Shown here: piece after piece, positions 6,316 to 14,468 of the stretch
Layout: each line of letters starts with the position of its first letter
How positions within the stretch are numbered: the stretch's first letter is position 1
Source of the DNA: Gaiellasilicea sp046594445
Lineage (GTDB): Bacteria > Actinomycetota > Thermoleophilia > Gaiellales > Gaiellaceae
Length of the DNA stretch: 44,799 nucleotides
Direction: 5' to 3'
Assembly (NCBI GenBank): GCA_046594445.1
Contig: JBKJSM010000094.1
Location: 1 to 44,799 of the forward strand
The notes under the pieces: generated by a model
The model's input: the letters and a program-made list of their open reading frames with translations, nothing else
Database searches by the model: none
Told to the model about the DNA's origin: nothing
Translations under genes and position numbers: made by a program

Positions 6316-7410
6316 TCAGGCTACGCCGGCGAGCTTGTCGCGCGAGGGCAGCGACTCGGTGCTGAGCACGTTCTCGAGCCGGTCGAGCGCCGTGGACTCG
6401 AGCTGACGGATCCGCTCGCGCGTCAGTCCCAGCTGCTTGCCGATCTGCTCGAGGCTCGCGCCTTCCTTGCCCTCGACGAAACCGAACCGGAGCTCGAGAA
6501 CGAGCCGCTCCCGCTCGGGGAGCCCGGCCAGCGCCTCGCGGATCCGCTGCTGTTCGAGCGAGAGGTCCGCCGCGTCGATCGGGTCCTCGATGGTGCGGTC
6601 GGCGAAGAGGTCGCCGAGCTCGCCGTCGCCGTCACCGATCACCTGGTTGAGCGACACCGACGCCTCGACGGCGTCGAGCGCCTCCTGGACGTGGTGCGAC
6701 TTCAGCTCGGTCGCCGCCGCGAGCTCCTCGATCGTCGGCGGGCGGCCGTGCGTGGTCTCGAGCTGCTGCCGGGCGCGCTTCAGCTTTAGCCGGCGCTCCT
6801 GCACGTGCACCGGGATCCGGATCGTGTCCGATTGGTTCGCGACCGCACGCTGGCAGGCCTGGCGGATCCACCAGGTCGCGTAGGTGGAAAACTTCCAGCC
6901 CTTGCGCCAATCGAACTTCTCGACGGCGCGGTTGAGCCCGATCGTGCCGTCCTGGATCAGGTCGAGCAGCGGCAGGCCGTGACCCTGGTAGCGCTTGGCG
7001 ATCGAGACGACGAGCCGCAGGTTCGCGTTCGTCATCCGCTCCTTGGCCGCGGCGTCACCCTTCTCTACGCGCTTCGCGAGCGCGACTTCCTCCGCCGCGG
7101 TCAGCAGCGAGTGGCGGCCGATCTCGTTCAGGAAGAGCTGGAGGCTGTCCGTGACGGCGGCGCCGGACGGGCGCAGGTCGAGGCCCGCGGAGTCGTCGGC
7201 CGAAGCCGGCTCCTCGATCTCGACGTCGGCGGCCACGAGCGCGGCGCGCAGCCCTTCGACCGCGTCCTCGTCGAGATCGTGCTCGGTCTGCACCGCCTCG
7301 AGCTCGGCGACGGCAACGAAGCCGCTGTCCTCCGCCTCGCGCAGGAACGCGTCCAGAGCAGTAGTGGTCGTTTCGGGGGCATCGCTGCCCAAAGCAACAT
7401 CAGTGCGCAT
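6316..7410 (-). CDS. rpoD: RNA polymerase principal-type sigma-70 factor (RpoD/SigA-like)
   Basis: 364 residues; ATG at 7410 has a strong AAGGAG site (7415-7420). An acidic N-terminal segment (about 20-70) looks like region 1.1, then region 1.2 (88-121), region 2 with NLRLVVSIAKRYQGHGL and FSTYATWWIRQA (126-196), region 3 (205-280) and region 4 with the helix-turn-helix LTRERIRQLE near 333-342. The QxxxxWWIRQ block recognises the -10 element. Full set of regions argues for a primary or closely related (SigB-type) group 1/2 factor; which of the two cannot be decided here. An ECF-type promoter lies upstream (7496-7523). Confidence 0.93.
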   Translation of the reverse strand: MRTDVALGSDAPETTTTALDAFLREAEDSGFVAVAELEAVQTEHDLDEDAVEGLRAALVAADVEIEEPASADDSAGLDLRPSGAAVTDSLQLFLNEIGRHSLLTAAEEVALAKRVEKGDAAAKERMTNANLRLVVSIAKRYQGHGLPLLDLIQDGTIGLNRAVEKFDWRKGWKFSTYATWWIRQACQRAVANQSDTIRIPVHVQERRLKLKRARQQLETTHGRPPTIEELAAATELKSHHVQEALDAVEASVSLNQVIGDGDGELGDLFADRTIEDPIDAADLSLEQQRIREALAGLPERERLVLELRFGFVEGKEGASLEQIGKQLGLTRERIRQLESTALDRLENVLSTESLPSRDKLAGVA

Positions 7411-7495
7411 CTATCTCCTTCGAGGGGGCGTGTCGAAGCACACCGCGAGTGGCACCGGACCGCGTTTCGGCCAGGGCGCGGGGCTCCACTACCTA

Positions 7496-7523
7496 TTAAC
7501 GCTGATTTCCCGCTTATGGTTCC
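7496..7523 (-). promoter_or_regulatory. ECF-type (SigE/SigH-like) promoter of the sigma gene
   Basis: On the minus strand GGAACC (7523-7518) is followed after exactly 16 nt by CGTTAA (7501-7496). This fits the GGAAC-N16-CGTT consensus of stress ECF sigma factors in actinobacteria. The element is 86 nt from the start codon of the sigma gene. The match is sequence-based only. Confidence 0.5.
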
Positions 7524-7595
7524 CCTAGAGAGGGGATCCGTACAGAACCTTTACGTCTGGGATCACGTCCGAAACGGACGGCTAGGCTGCCGCAG

Positions 7596-8186
7596 ATGTT
7601 CAGCCCCTCCGTCGACAACCTCGTCGCACAGCTGACACGCCTCCCCGGAATCGGCTCCCGGACGGCTCAGCGACTCGCGTTCCACATCCTCTCGGCCGGC
7701 ACGGAAGAGGCGCTCGCGCTCGCGGCCGCGATCCAGGAGGTGAAGGAGCGTGTCCGTTTCTGCCGCGAGTGCGGCAACCTGACCGAGGAGGAGCTCTGCT
7801 CGATCTGCCTCGACCTGCGCCGCGACCGAACGGTCGTCTGCGTCGTCGAGCAGCCTGTCGACGTGATCTCGCTCGAGCGCACGCACGAGTACCGCGGCCT
7901 CTACCACGTGCTCGGCGGCTCCCTCTCGCCACTCGACGGGGTGGAACCGGAGCACCTGCGCATCGACGAGCTGCTCCGTCGGGTTGCGGGCGGGGAGATC
8001 GCCGAAGTCGTGTTGGCGACGAACCCGAACATGACCGGGGAGGCGACGGCGGCCTATCTCGCCGACCGACTGCGCGACGGCGTGCGGGTGACGCGGCTCG
8101 CTAGCGGCCTTCCTGTGGGAAGCGATCTCGAGTACGCCGACGAGGTGACGCTCGGGCGCGCCCTGTCCGGTCGCCGCGAAATCTAG
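7596..8186 (+). CDS. recR: recombination mediator protein RecR
   Basis: 196 residues, normal length. Order of parts: helix-hairpin-helix (about 10-30, LTRLPGIGSRTAQRLAFH), Cys4 zinc finger (C56, C59, C68, C71), Toprim domain from about residue 78 (VVCVVEQPVDV and the NPNMTGEATAAYL block), and the C-terminal GLPVGSDLEYADEVTLGRAL segment that closes the Walker-B-like loop. RecR with RecO loads RecA on gapped DNA. It stands apart from dnaX-ybaB only because of the intervening opposite-strand sigma gene. A strong terminator follows at 8261-8303. Confidence 0.97.
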   Translation: MFSPSVDNLVAQLTRLPGIGSRTAQRLAFHILSAGTEEALALAAAIQEVKERVRFCRECGNLTEEELCSICLDLRRDRTVVCVVEQPVDVISLERTHEYRGLYHVLGGSLSPLDGVEPEHLRIDELLRRVAGGEIAEVVLATNPNMTGEATAAYLADRLRDGVRVTRLASGLPVGSDLEYADEVTLGRALSGRREI

Positions 8187-8260
8187 TTTTTTACGCACTT
8201 TGCGAGTTTTTCCGCGACGCCGGCTTGCATCTGCGACCCGGAGTCGAATACATTTGCAGA

Positions 8261-8303
8261 GCTGAACCGGTGGGCCTTCGGGTTTGCCGGTTCAGCGTTT
8301 TTT
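8261..8303 (+). terminator. rho-independent terminator with UUCG tetraloop
   Basis: GCTGAACCGGTGGGCC (8261-8276), loop TTCG (8277-8280), GGTTTGCCGGTTCAGC (8281-8296): a 16-bp stem including four G-T wobbles, capped by a stable C(UUCG)G tetraloop and followed by G and six T (8298-8303). It lies 74 nt after recR and 45 nt before lysC, so it ends the recR transcript and could also attenuate a transcript entering lysC. Confidence 0.92.
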
Positions 8304-8348
8304 GTGGGTTTTTTCAACCCTCTCCGGGCGCCCAGCTAGGCTTGCTCG

Positions 8349-9596
8349 ATGTCCACGACCGAGTACGAGCCCATCCCGGCGGTCGGCGCGGACGCCGAGG
8401 CGCTCCACCTCGGCACGGTCGTGATGAAGTTCGGCGGCACCTCGGTGGCGGATCCCGCGAAGCTGAAGCGCGTCGCCGCTCGCCTCGTGGCTGCACGGGC
8501 GGAGGGACACCGCGTCGTCGGCGTCCTCTCTGCGATGGGCCGCACGACCGACGAGCTGCTCGAGCTCGCCCAGCAGGTCTCCGCCACCCCGCATCCGCGG
8601 GAGCTCGACATGCTGGTCTCCGTCGGGGAGAGGATCTCGTGCGCGCTCGCCGCGATGGTGATCCACGACCTCCATCACGAGGCGATCTCGCTCACCGGCT
8701 CCCAGGCCGGGATCGTCACCGACACGGTCCACGGCAAGGCCAAGATCGTCGAGGTGCGCGCGCGCCGGATCCACGAGGCTCTCGACGAGGGCACGATCGT
8801 CCTCGTCGCCGGCTTCCAGGGCGTGTCCACCGACTTCGAGGTGACGACGCTCGGCCGCGGGGGCTCCGACACGACCGCGGTCGCGCTCGCGGCGGCGCTC
8901 GGCGCAGACCACTGCGAGATCTACACCGACGTCCAGGGTGTCTTCACCGCCGACCCGCGGGTGGTGCCGAACGCACGCAAGCTGACGCACGTCAGCTTCG
9001 ACGAGATGCTCGAGATGGCCTCCTCGGGCGCCGGCGTGCTCGCCACGCGCTCGATCGAGGTCGCTCGTAGTCACAATGTGCGGCTCCACGTCCGGTCGAG
9101 CTTCGAAGAAGGAGACGGGACGTGGATCCAGGAGGAGGACGAGACTGTGTCATCTGAAAATACCGGGCTCGAGAAGGCACTAATCAGCGGCGTCGTGCAC
9201 CAGCGCGAGGAGACCGTCTACCGCGTCGACGGCACGACGCCCGCCGAGCTCTTCGGCGCGCTCGCGAAAGCCTCCGTCAACGTGGACACGATCGTGCAGA
9301 CGAATGCCGAGATCGTCTTCTCCGCGCCGGTCGAGGACAAGGCGGACGCCGCGCGCACGCTCGACGCCCTCGGTGTGGCCTGGACCTCCCGCGACGACCT
9401 GGGCAAGGTCAGCCTCGTCGGCGCGGGGATGAAGAGCCACCCGGGCGTCGCGGCCAAGACCTTCGCGACGCTCGCCGCCGCCGGGATCGAGTCGGCGATC
9501 GTCTCGACCTCGCCGATCAAGATCGCCTGCCACGTCCCTTCGTCGGACGTCGACAAGGCCGTCAAGGCCCTCCACGAGGCGTTCGACCTTGCATGA
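8349..9596 (+). CDS. lysC: aspartate kinase
   Basis: 415 residues from ATG. Amino-acid-kinase domain with KFGGTSVADP (27-36), VGERIS and TTLGRGGSDTTAVALAAAL, and the Thr/Asp-rich YTDVQGVFTADPR block; two ACT domains follow from about 275 (ISGVVHQREETVYRV, SLVGAGMKSHPGVAAKTF) and would bind lysine and/or threonine for feedback control. It makes 4-phospho-L-aspartate, the first step to Lys, Met, Thr and diaminopimelate. The family normally has the KFGG motif within ten residues of the start, so the true start may be downstream (in-frame ATG at 8424). asd overlaps its 3' end by 8 nt. Confidence 0.95.
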   Translation: MSTTEYEPIPAVGADAEALHLGTVVMKFGGTSVADPAKLKRVAARLVAARAEGHRVVGVLSAMGRTTDELLELAQQVSATPHPRELDMLVSVGERISCALAAMVIHDLHHEAISLTGSQAGIVTDTVHGKAKIVEVRARRIHEALDEGTIVLVAGFQGVSTDFEVTTLGRGGSDTTAVALAAALGADHCEIYTDVQGVFTADPRVVPNARKLTHVSFDEMLEMASSGAGVLATRSIEVARSHNVRLHVRSSFEEGDGTWIQEEDETVSSENTGLEKALISGVVHQREETVYRVDGTTPAELFGALAKASVNVDTIVQTNAEIVFSAPVEDKADAARTLDALGVAWTSRDDLGKVSLVGAGMKSHPGVAAKTFATLAAAGIESAIVSTSPIKIACHVPSSDVDKAVKALHEAFDLA

Positions 9597-10524
9597 GCCG
9601 CGCATCGGCGTCGTCGGCGCGACCGGCGCAGTCGGAACGGTCACGGTGGAGCTGCTGCGCGAGCGCGGCTACGGCGACGTGCGCTTGTTCGCCTCTGCGC
9701 GCTCGGCCGGCAAGGAGCTCGACGGCAGAACGATCGAGGAGGCGACGCCCGAGGTGCTCGCCACCGGCGACCTCGACCTTTGCCTCTTCTCGGTCGGCAC
9801 CTCGGCGAGCCGCGAGCTCGTCCCCCACGCCGTCCGCGGCGGCGCCGTCTGCGTCGACAAGTCGGCGGCGTATCGGCTCGAGCCCGGGATCCCCCTCGTC
9901 GTGCCCGAGGTGAACGGCGTCCGCGCCAAAGAGCATCAGGGCATCGTCGCCAACCCGAATTGCTGCGCGATCCCACTGACGATCGCGCTCAAGCCGCTGC
10001 ACGACGCAGCGGGGCTTGCGCGCGTGCGCGTCGCCACCTACCAGTCCGTCTCCGGCGCCGGCGCCCAGCAGATGGAGCGCCTGCGCGGCGAATCGGCCGA
10101 GGAGCACGACCTGCGCATGGACTGGGACTTCGACGGCGTCGAGTTCGACGAGGAGGAGAAGCTGCGCGAGGAGACGCGCAAGATTCTCGAGCTGCCTGCT
10201 CTCCCGGTCAGCGCGAGCTGCGTGCGCGTGCCCGTGCTCGTCGGCCACGCGGAGGCCGTCTGGGTCGAGACCGAGGAGCCCCTCTCGGCGGAGCAGGCCA
10301 CGGCAATCCTCGGCGACGCGCCCGGCGTCCGGCTCGAGCAGTTCCCCACGCCGGGCCTTGCCGCCCGCAGCGACGACGTGCTCGTCGGGCGGATTCGCCA
10401 GGACCTGACGACCTCGAACGGCCTCGTCCTCTTCGTCGTCTGCGACAACCTGCGCAAGGGCGCGGCGCTGAACGCGATCCAGATCGCCGAGCTCCTACTC
10501 GCCCAGCAGCGCGTCGCCGCATAG
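9589..10524 (+). CDS. asd: aspartate-semialdehyde dehydrogenase
   Basis: 311 residues; TTG at 9589 overlaps the end of lysC. NADP-binding GVVGATGAVG (7-16), catalytic Cys125 in NPNCCAIP, SVSGAGAQQMERL substrate region, and the C-terminal helix NLRKGAALNAIQIAELL typical of the family. It reduces aspartyl phosphate to aspartate semialdehyde, the step after lysC, and the two genes are clearly co-translated. About 20-30 residues shorter than the E. coli enzyme, in line with Gram-positive and mycobacterial forms. Confidence 0.96.
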   Translation: MHEPRIGVVGATGAVGTVTVELLRERGYGDVRLFASARSAGKELDGRTIEEATPEVLATGDLDLCLFSVGTSASRELVPHAVRGGAVCVDKSAAYRLEPGIPLVVPEVNGVRAKEHQGIVANPNCCAIPLTIALKPLHDAAGLARVRVATYQSVSGAGAQQMERLRGESAEEHDLRMDWDFDGVEFDEEEKLREETRKILELPALPVSASCVRVPVLVGHAEAVWVETEEPLSAEQATAILGDAPGVRLEQFPTPGLAARSDDVLVGRIRQDLTTSNGLVLFVVCDNLRKGAALNAIQIAELLLAQQRVAA

Positions 10525-11030
10525 TGTCTGATCCGCTGCCGCACGAGCTTCGCGCCGCGAACGACGACTACGCGGCAACGTGGGGCGAGAAGGCCTCGCT
10601 CCCCCGCAAGCCGGCACGGCAGCTCGCGGTGCTCACCTGCATGGACGCCCGGATCTTTCCGGCGCAGGCGCTGGGACTGAAGGAGGGTGACGCCCACGTG
10701 ATCCGCAACGCCGGCGGCGTCGCGACCGAGGATGCGCTCCGCTCGCTCGTCATCTCCAACCGGCTGCTCGGAACGACGACGGCCTATGTGCTCGGCCACA
10801 CACAGTGCGGGATGCTCTCGTTCACGAATGACGAGCTGTACTCGCAACTCGAGCAGGAGGGCCTCGACGCTCGCTGGCTCGACTTTCTGCCCTTCAAGGA
10901 GATCGAGGCGAGCGTCGTCTCAAGCGTCCAGCGCCTGCGGGCGAGCCCGCTACTGCCGACCGAGTACCGCGTTGCGGGCTTCGTCTTCGACGTCGAAACC
11001 GGGCGGATCGAGCCCGTCGAGACCGCTTGA
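10524..11030 (+). CDS. beta-class carbonic anhydrase (Rv1284-like)
   Basis: 168 residues. GTG at 10524 shares its first base with the asd TAG stop. The zinc site of beta-carbonic anhydrases is present: C39-x-D41-x-R43 in LTCMDARI, H92 and C95 in GHTQCGM. The compact size and the RNAGG motif match the short mycobacterial Rv1284 type. It interconverts CO2 and bicarbonate in the cytoplasm. Tight linkage to lysC-asd suggests bicarbonate supply for anaplerotic carboxylation that makes oxaloacetate and aspartate, which is inference. The next gene overlaps its stop (TTGA). Confidence 0.9.
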   Translation: MSDPLPHELRAANDDYAATWGEKASLPRKPARQLAVLTCMDARIFPAQALGLKEGDAHVIRNAGGVATEDALRSLVISNRLLGTTTAYVLGHTQCGMLSFTNDELYSQLEQEGLDARWLDFLPFKEIEASVVSSVQRLRASPLLPTEYRVAGFVFDVETGRIEPVETA

Positions 11031-11821
11031 GCCTGCTCGCGGGCGTCGTCTCGGCGCTGTCGCTGCTCGCGCCCGCCCCCACGCTCGTCGCCGCCGGCGA
11101 CATCGCGTCCTGCCGGTCGTCCGGAGACGAGAGGGCTGCAGCGCTCGTCCAGCGAACGGCCGGGACCGTCGCCGTGCTCGGCGACGCCGTCTACGAGCGC
11201 GGCACGGCCGCCGAGTTTCGGGACTGCTATTCCTGGCGGGGCTTCCGCGCGCGAACGCGCGCCGCGCTCGGGAACCACGAGTACGGCACCGGGACGGCAA
11301 GCGCGGCGATCGCATACTTCCGGCTCCCAAGCCACGGGTACTACTCGTACGAGCTCGGCGCGTGGCACGTCGTCGTCCTCAACTCCAACTGCCGGCCCGC
11401 GGGCGGGTGCGAGGACGGGTCGCCACAGCAGCTCTGGCTGCGTGCGAACCTCGCCGCCCATCCCGCCGCCTGCACGATCGCGTACATGCACCACCCCCGC
11501 TTCAGCTCCGGCCTCCACGGCTCGGACGAGACTCTCACGGCGCTCTGGCGGGAGTTGGCGACGGGCGGCGCGGACGTCGTCCTCGCCGGACACGACCACC
11601 ACTACGAGCGCTTCGCACCGGTTGACGGGATCCGCTCGTTCGTCGTGGGCACCGGCGGGCGCAGCACCTACCCGGTACTGCGCCGTCTTCCGCGCAGCGT
11701 GAGGGTCGACGACCGCACGTACGGCGTCCTGCGGCTGACCCTCCACCCGGCCGCGTACGACTGGCGCTTTCTCGCGGTCGACGGGCGGCCGGTCGACGCA
11801 GGCTCATCCGGCTGCGGTTAA
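11027..11821 (+). CDS. secreted calcineurin-like metallophosphatase
   Basis: 264 residues from TTG at 11027, overlapping the stop of the carbonic anhydrase. The N-terminus (about 1-23, LLAGVVSALSLLAPAPTLVAA) looks like a signal peptide. Dimetal phosphoesterase motifs follow: GDIAS with D25, VLGDAVY, LGNHEYG, YMHHPRF and GHDHHYERF. Arrangement resembles the purple-acid-phosphatase-like branch acting on extracellular phosphomonoesters, but substrate is unknown. Five or so cysteines in the mature part could form disulfides, consistent with export. Its TAA stop is shared head-on with the GNAT gene on the other strand (TTAA at 11818-11821). Confidence 0.85.
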   Translation: MSLLAGVVSALSLLAPAPTLVAAGDIASCRSSGDERAAALVQRTAGTVAVLGDAVYERGTAAEFRDCYSWRGFRARTRAALGNHEYGTGTASAAIAYFRLPSHGYYSYELGAWHVVVLNSNCRPAGGCEDGSPQQLWLRANLAAHPAACTIAYMHHPRFSSGLHGSDETLTALWRELATGGADVVLAGHDHHYERFAPVDGIRSFVVGTGGRSTYPVLRRLPRSVRVDDRTYGVLRLTLHPAAYDWRFLAVDGRPVDAGSSGCG

Positions 11822-12435
11822 GGGCGCTGCGGCACCGGGGCCGGCGCGAACGCCTCCTTGACGAGCCGCAACACGGACGTGCGCTTCCCCTCGGCGACCG
11901 GCGCCAGGCCGCCGAGCTCCAGCCGCGCCAGCTCCACCCTGCCCTGCGTGCGCACCGGCTGGAAGCCAAAGTCGGCGAGGAAGTCCCGCGGGAAGACGGT
12001 TTTGTGCACGATGAAGCGCTCGTAGGTCGACTCGCCCTCGGGATAGCGGTAGGCGAAGGCCTCGAGCGCCTTCGCGCCCATGTCCCTCGCCTCACCGATC
12101 GCGGCGAGGAAGAGCGACTGCTCGACCCACGGCGTCGTGCTCGAGACGAGGTAAACGCAGGTCACGAGCACCGCGTCGTCGGAGGGCGGGCCGGCAGGCA
12201 GCTCGCCGGCGCGGGGGAAGAGGTGCGCGGGGCCGTACTGGATCGAGCCGAGCAGCTTGCCGTCGTCGTCGCGGTAGAGGGCCCCCCAGGCGCCCCAGTC
12301 GTCCTCGGCCTTCTCCATCCACCGCTCCTTCGATGCCGTCCGGCCCTCGCGCGACTGCCACCAGACGCACGTCTGGCAGACGGACGGCACACGCTCGAGC
12401 GTGGCCCCGGTCAGGCCGGTGACGCGCTGTGCCAC
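11818..12435 (-). CDS. GNAT family N-acetyltransferase
   Basis: About 205 residues from GTG at 12435, which overlaps the stop of the Asp23 gene by 25 nt. It carries the Cys pair VCQTCVWWQ near the N-terminus, then WGALYRDDDGKLLGSIQYGPA, a beta-strand VLVTCVYLV followed by an AIGEARDMGAKALEAF helix, as in a group of actinobacterial GNAT proteins that start with a CxxCxFW motif. The pyrophosphate loop (Q/RxxGxG/A) is not obvious, so acetyl-CoA use is likely but unproven. Substrate unknown. Last gene of the metallophosphoesterase-Asp23-GNAT operon. Confidence 0.65.
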   Translation of the reverse strand: MAQRVTGLTGATLERVPSVCQTCVWWQSREGRTASKERWMEKAEDDWGAWGALYRDDDGKLLGSIQYGPAHLFPRAGELPAGPPSDDAVLVTCVYLVSSTTPWVEQSLFLAAIGEARDMGAKALEAFAYRYPEGESTYERFIVHKTVFPRDFLADFGFQPVRTQGRVELARLELGGLAPVAEGKRTSVLRLVKEAFAPAPVPQRP

Positions 12436-12722
12436 TCGTCCACCACGACGTCGACGCTGTCCGGACGGACATCGGCCATGCGCTCGAGGCATTCGGCGAC
12501 GCTCAGCTGCACCTCGATCCCGACCGTGCCGGCATTCGCGCCCCACTCGAGCGCGAGGTGGAGCTCGACCCCGACGCGCCCGTCCTCACGCGCGACCTTG
12601 ACGCCGTCGTGGCGGTGCAGGGTGCTCCCGACGAGCCCGCGAACGCCCGCTACCTCGCGCGCCGCGTCGGCGGCATAGCTCGCGAGCACATCTGAAGCGA
12701 TCACGGAATGGCCTTCGGTCAT
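12411..12722 (-). CDS. Asp23/Gls24 family envelope stress response protein
   Basis: 103 residues, single compact domain: GHSVIASDVLASYAADAA, then VAGVRGLVGS, a basic turn KVAREDGRVGVELHLALEWG and IEVQLSVAECLERMADVR. This is the Asp23/Gls24 (DUF322) pattern. Members in Firmicutes and actinobacteria localise near the membrane and are induced by alkaline or envelope stress. It overlaps the preceding metallophosphoesterase by ATGA and the following GNAT gene by 25 nt, so the three are co-translated. Confidence 0.88.
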   Translation of the reverse strand: MTEGHSVIASDVLASYAADAAREVAGVRGLVGSTLHRHDGVKVAREDGRVGVELHLALEWGANAGTVGIEVQLSVAECLERMADVRPDSVDVVVDEWHSASPA

Positions 12723-13549
12723 ACCTCTGATCTTAGAACTAGCTCCGTCGCCTCGGGCCGGGCGAAGAACCGGAAGGGCACGAACGTTGTCCCGAGCCCC
12801 GGCGAGACGTGCAGTGTGACGCCGGCCTCCCGGTACAGGCCTTCCGCAAACGGCGCGCCCAGGTGCGCGAGCCGCAGCTTGCCGCCCGGGTACGGCAGCA
12901 CGATCTGGCCGGCGTGCATGTGCCCGGCGAGCACGAGGTGGTAGCCGGGGGCCGAGAGCGTCGGATAGTGGCTGAGCAGCACCCGCAGCCCGGCGGCCTC
13001 ATCGGGGGCAGGAGCCGGCGCGTGCCAGCTGGGAGGCGTGCCGGCGACCTGGACGGAGTGGCCGCGGAGCTCGACCGTCCGCGACTCGCCGACGAGCAGC
13101 GTCGCCGGAAGGCCCGTCAGCGAGGCGGGCCTGGAGAAGGGGTCGCGCGTGAGGGCGACGTCGTGGTTGCCGAGCACGGCGTACGCGTCGAGACCAGACA
13201 GAACCTCGTCGAGGAGGGTGCGGCCCCGCGGGTGCGAGAGCAGGTCGCCGGTGACGAGGACGAGGTCGGGACGGCGGTCGCGCACCCACGCCGCAGCACG
13301 CTCCACCGCCGACTGCCCGCGCGAGCGCGGGCCGAGATGGAAGTCGGAGAGGTGTGCAAGCCGCAGGCCGTCGAGCTCGCGGGGCAACCCCGCGATGGGC
13401 ACCTCGACGACGCGCGTGCGGAGCCAGCCCGCCTCGAACCACCCGTACGCCAGCAGGGCTGCGGCGAGTACGGGGAGCGCGACCAGGAGCCAGAAGATAC
13501 TCAGGCCCGGCGCCCCCCAGGATCGCCGGGCCTGAGACCGCCCCTCCAC
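12719..13549 (-). CDS. membrane-anchored metallophosphoesterase (YaeI/YkuE-like)
   Basis: 276 residues from GTG at 13549. One hydrophobic segment (about 16-36) is followed by a calcineurin-like phosphoesterase domain with HLSDFHLG (66-73), VTGDLLSH (99-106), GNHD (127-130), LLSHYPT and AGHMHAGQ, all the dimetal ligands. This matches the YaeI/YkuE group, which is membrane-bound and in E. coli linked to lipid A-type pyrophosphate bonds; the substrate here is unknown since such bacteria lack lipid A. The downstream gene starts within its stop codon (ATGA). A perfect inverted repeat overlaps its first codons. Confidence 0.88.
   Translation of the reverse strand: MEGRSQARRSWGAPGLSIFWLLVALPVLAAALLAYGWFEAGWLRTRVVEVPIAGLPRELDGLRLAHLSDFHLGPRSRGQSAVERAAAWVRDRRPDLVLVTGDLLSHPRGRTLLDEVLSGLDAYAVLGNHDVALTRDPFSRPASLTGLPATLLVGESRTVELRGHSVQVAGTPPSWHAPAPAPDEAAGLRVLLSHYPTLSAPGYHLVLAGHMHAGQIVLPYPGGKLRLAHLGAPFAEGLYREAGVTLHVSPGLGTTFVPFRFFARPEATELVLRSEV
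13501..13535 (-). terminator. inverted repeat between sdhE and the phosphoesterase gene
   Basis: TCAGGCCCGG (13501-13510) and CCGGGCCTGA (13526-13535) form a perfect 10-bp stem with a 15-nt loop. It lies 49 nt downstream of the sdhE stop on the minus strand, overlapping codons 5-16 of the next gene. No T-run, so it may be a weak terminator of the sdh operon or a translational control hairpin. Confidence 0.35.
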
Positions 13550-13583
13550 CTATGAAGACGTTGGGGAGGCCAGAACCTTGCGC

Positions 13584-14468
13584 TCACACGCTCAGTTTCT
13601 CGAGCACCGGGTCGACGGAGACGATGTGGCGCTTGAACTTCAGCTCCGAGTCCGTCAGCCCGGCCGCGACGCCGATCAGCTGCGAGAGGTGCAGGATCGG
13701 CATCTGGAAGTCCTTGCCGGTCTGTTTTTTCAGCTTCGACTGCCAGGCGTCGAGCGAGAGGTGGCAGAGCGGGCAGGGCGTGACGATCGCATCCGCGCCG
13801 GCCTCCTTCGCCTGCTCGATCGGCTGGATCATCTCGCTCAGCGCCGTCTCCTCGCGCGCCTGGATGATCGGGAAGCCGCAGCACTTGATCTTGGCGGGGT
13901 AGTCGATCGCCTCTCCGCCGCAGGCCTCGATGATCCGCTCGAGCGAGGACGGCTTGTCCGGGTCCTCGAAGCCGAGCAGCTTCGAGGGCCGCAGGATCTG
14001 GCAGCCGTAGAAGGGAGCGATCTTCAGGCCCTTCAGGCCCTTGTGCGCGGCCGCCTTGAGCAGCTCGTACCCCTCGCCGGCCGCGACCATCCAGAGGAAG
14101 TGCAGCACCTCGACGGTGCCGTTGTACTCGGGGACGCCGACTTTGACGAGGTTCTTGTTGACGCGGTCGCGCAGTGCCTCGTCACCCTTCAGCTGGTGGT
14201 TCGCCTGCCGGAGGTTGAGCGTGCAGACGTTGCAGACCGTCATCAGCGTGTCGCAGCCGGTTGCCTCCGAGTACGCGAGGATGCGCGCGTTCAGGTGCAG
14301 GTAGTAGTCCGGTTCTGCCTCGTGGATGTCGCCGGCGCCGCAGCAGGTGACGGTCTCGAGCTCGATCAGCTCCAGGCCCACCTTCGGCGAGAGCGCCTGC
14401 GTCGAGATGTCGAGCTCCTTCGCCGAGAGCGAGGCGAGGCACCCTTTGTAGTACGCAACCTTCCTCAC
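13584..14468 (-). CDS. sdhE: SdhE/HdrB-like CCG-domain subunit of succinate:quinone reductase
   Basis: 294 residues; GTG at 14468 overlaps the sdhB stop (GTGA). Two cysteine-rich CCG domains: first C10, C42-C43-G44, C79, C82; second YGC..., KCCGFP and CPLCH. This is the heterodisulfide reductase subunit B fold, which in class E succinate:quinone oxidoreductases (Sulfolobus, thioredoxin-like archaeal and some actinobacterial complexes) replaces the heme-containing SdhC/SdhD anchor. It would bind an unusual Fe-S cluster and hand electrons toward quinone at the membrane via amphipathic helices. No transmembrane anchor genes lie in the operon. Confidence 0.85.
   Translation of the reverse strand: MRKVAYYKGCLASLSAKELDISTQALSPKVGLELIELETVTCCGAGDIHEAEPDYYLHLNARILAYSEATGCDTLMTVCNVCTLNLRQANHQLKGDEALRDRVNKNLVKVGVPEYNGTVEVLHFLWMVAAGEGYELLKAAAHKGLKGLKIAPFYGCQILRPSKLLGFEDPDKPSSLERIIEACGGEAIDYPAKIKCCGFPIIQAREETALSEMIQPIEQAKEAGADAIVTPCPLCHLSLDAWQSKLKKQTGKDFQMPILHLSQLIGVAAGLTDSELKFKRHIVSVDPVLEKLSV

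Noticed and set aside
8187..8348. Lysine riboswitch before lysC
   Set aside because: The stretch is too short for the roughly 180-nt aptamer and shows none of its conserved blocks; only a terminator hairpin is supported.
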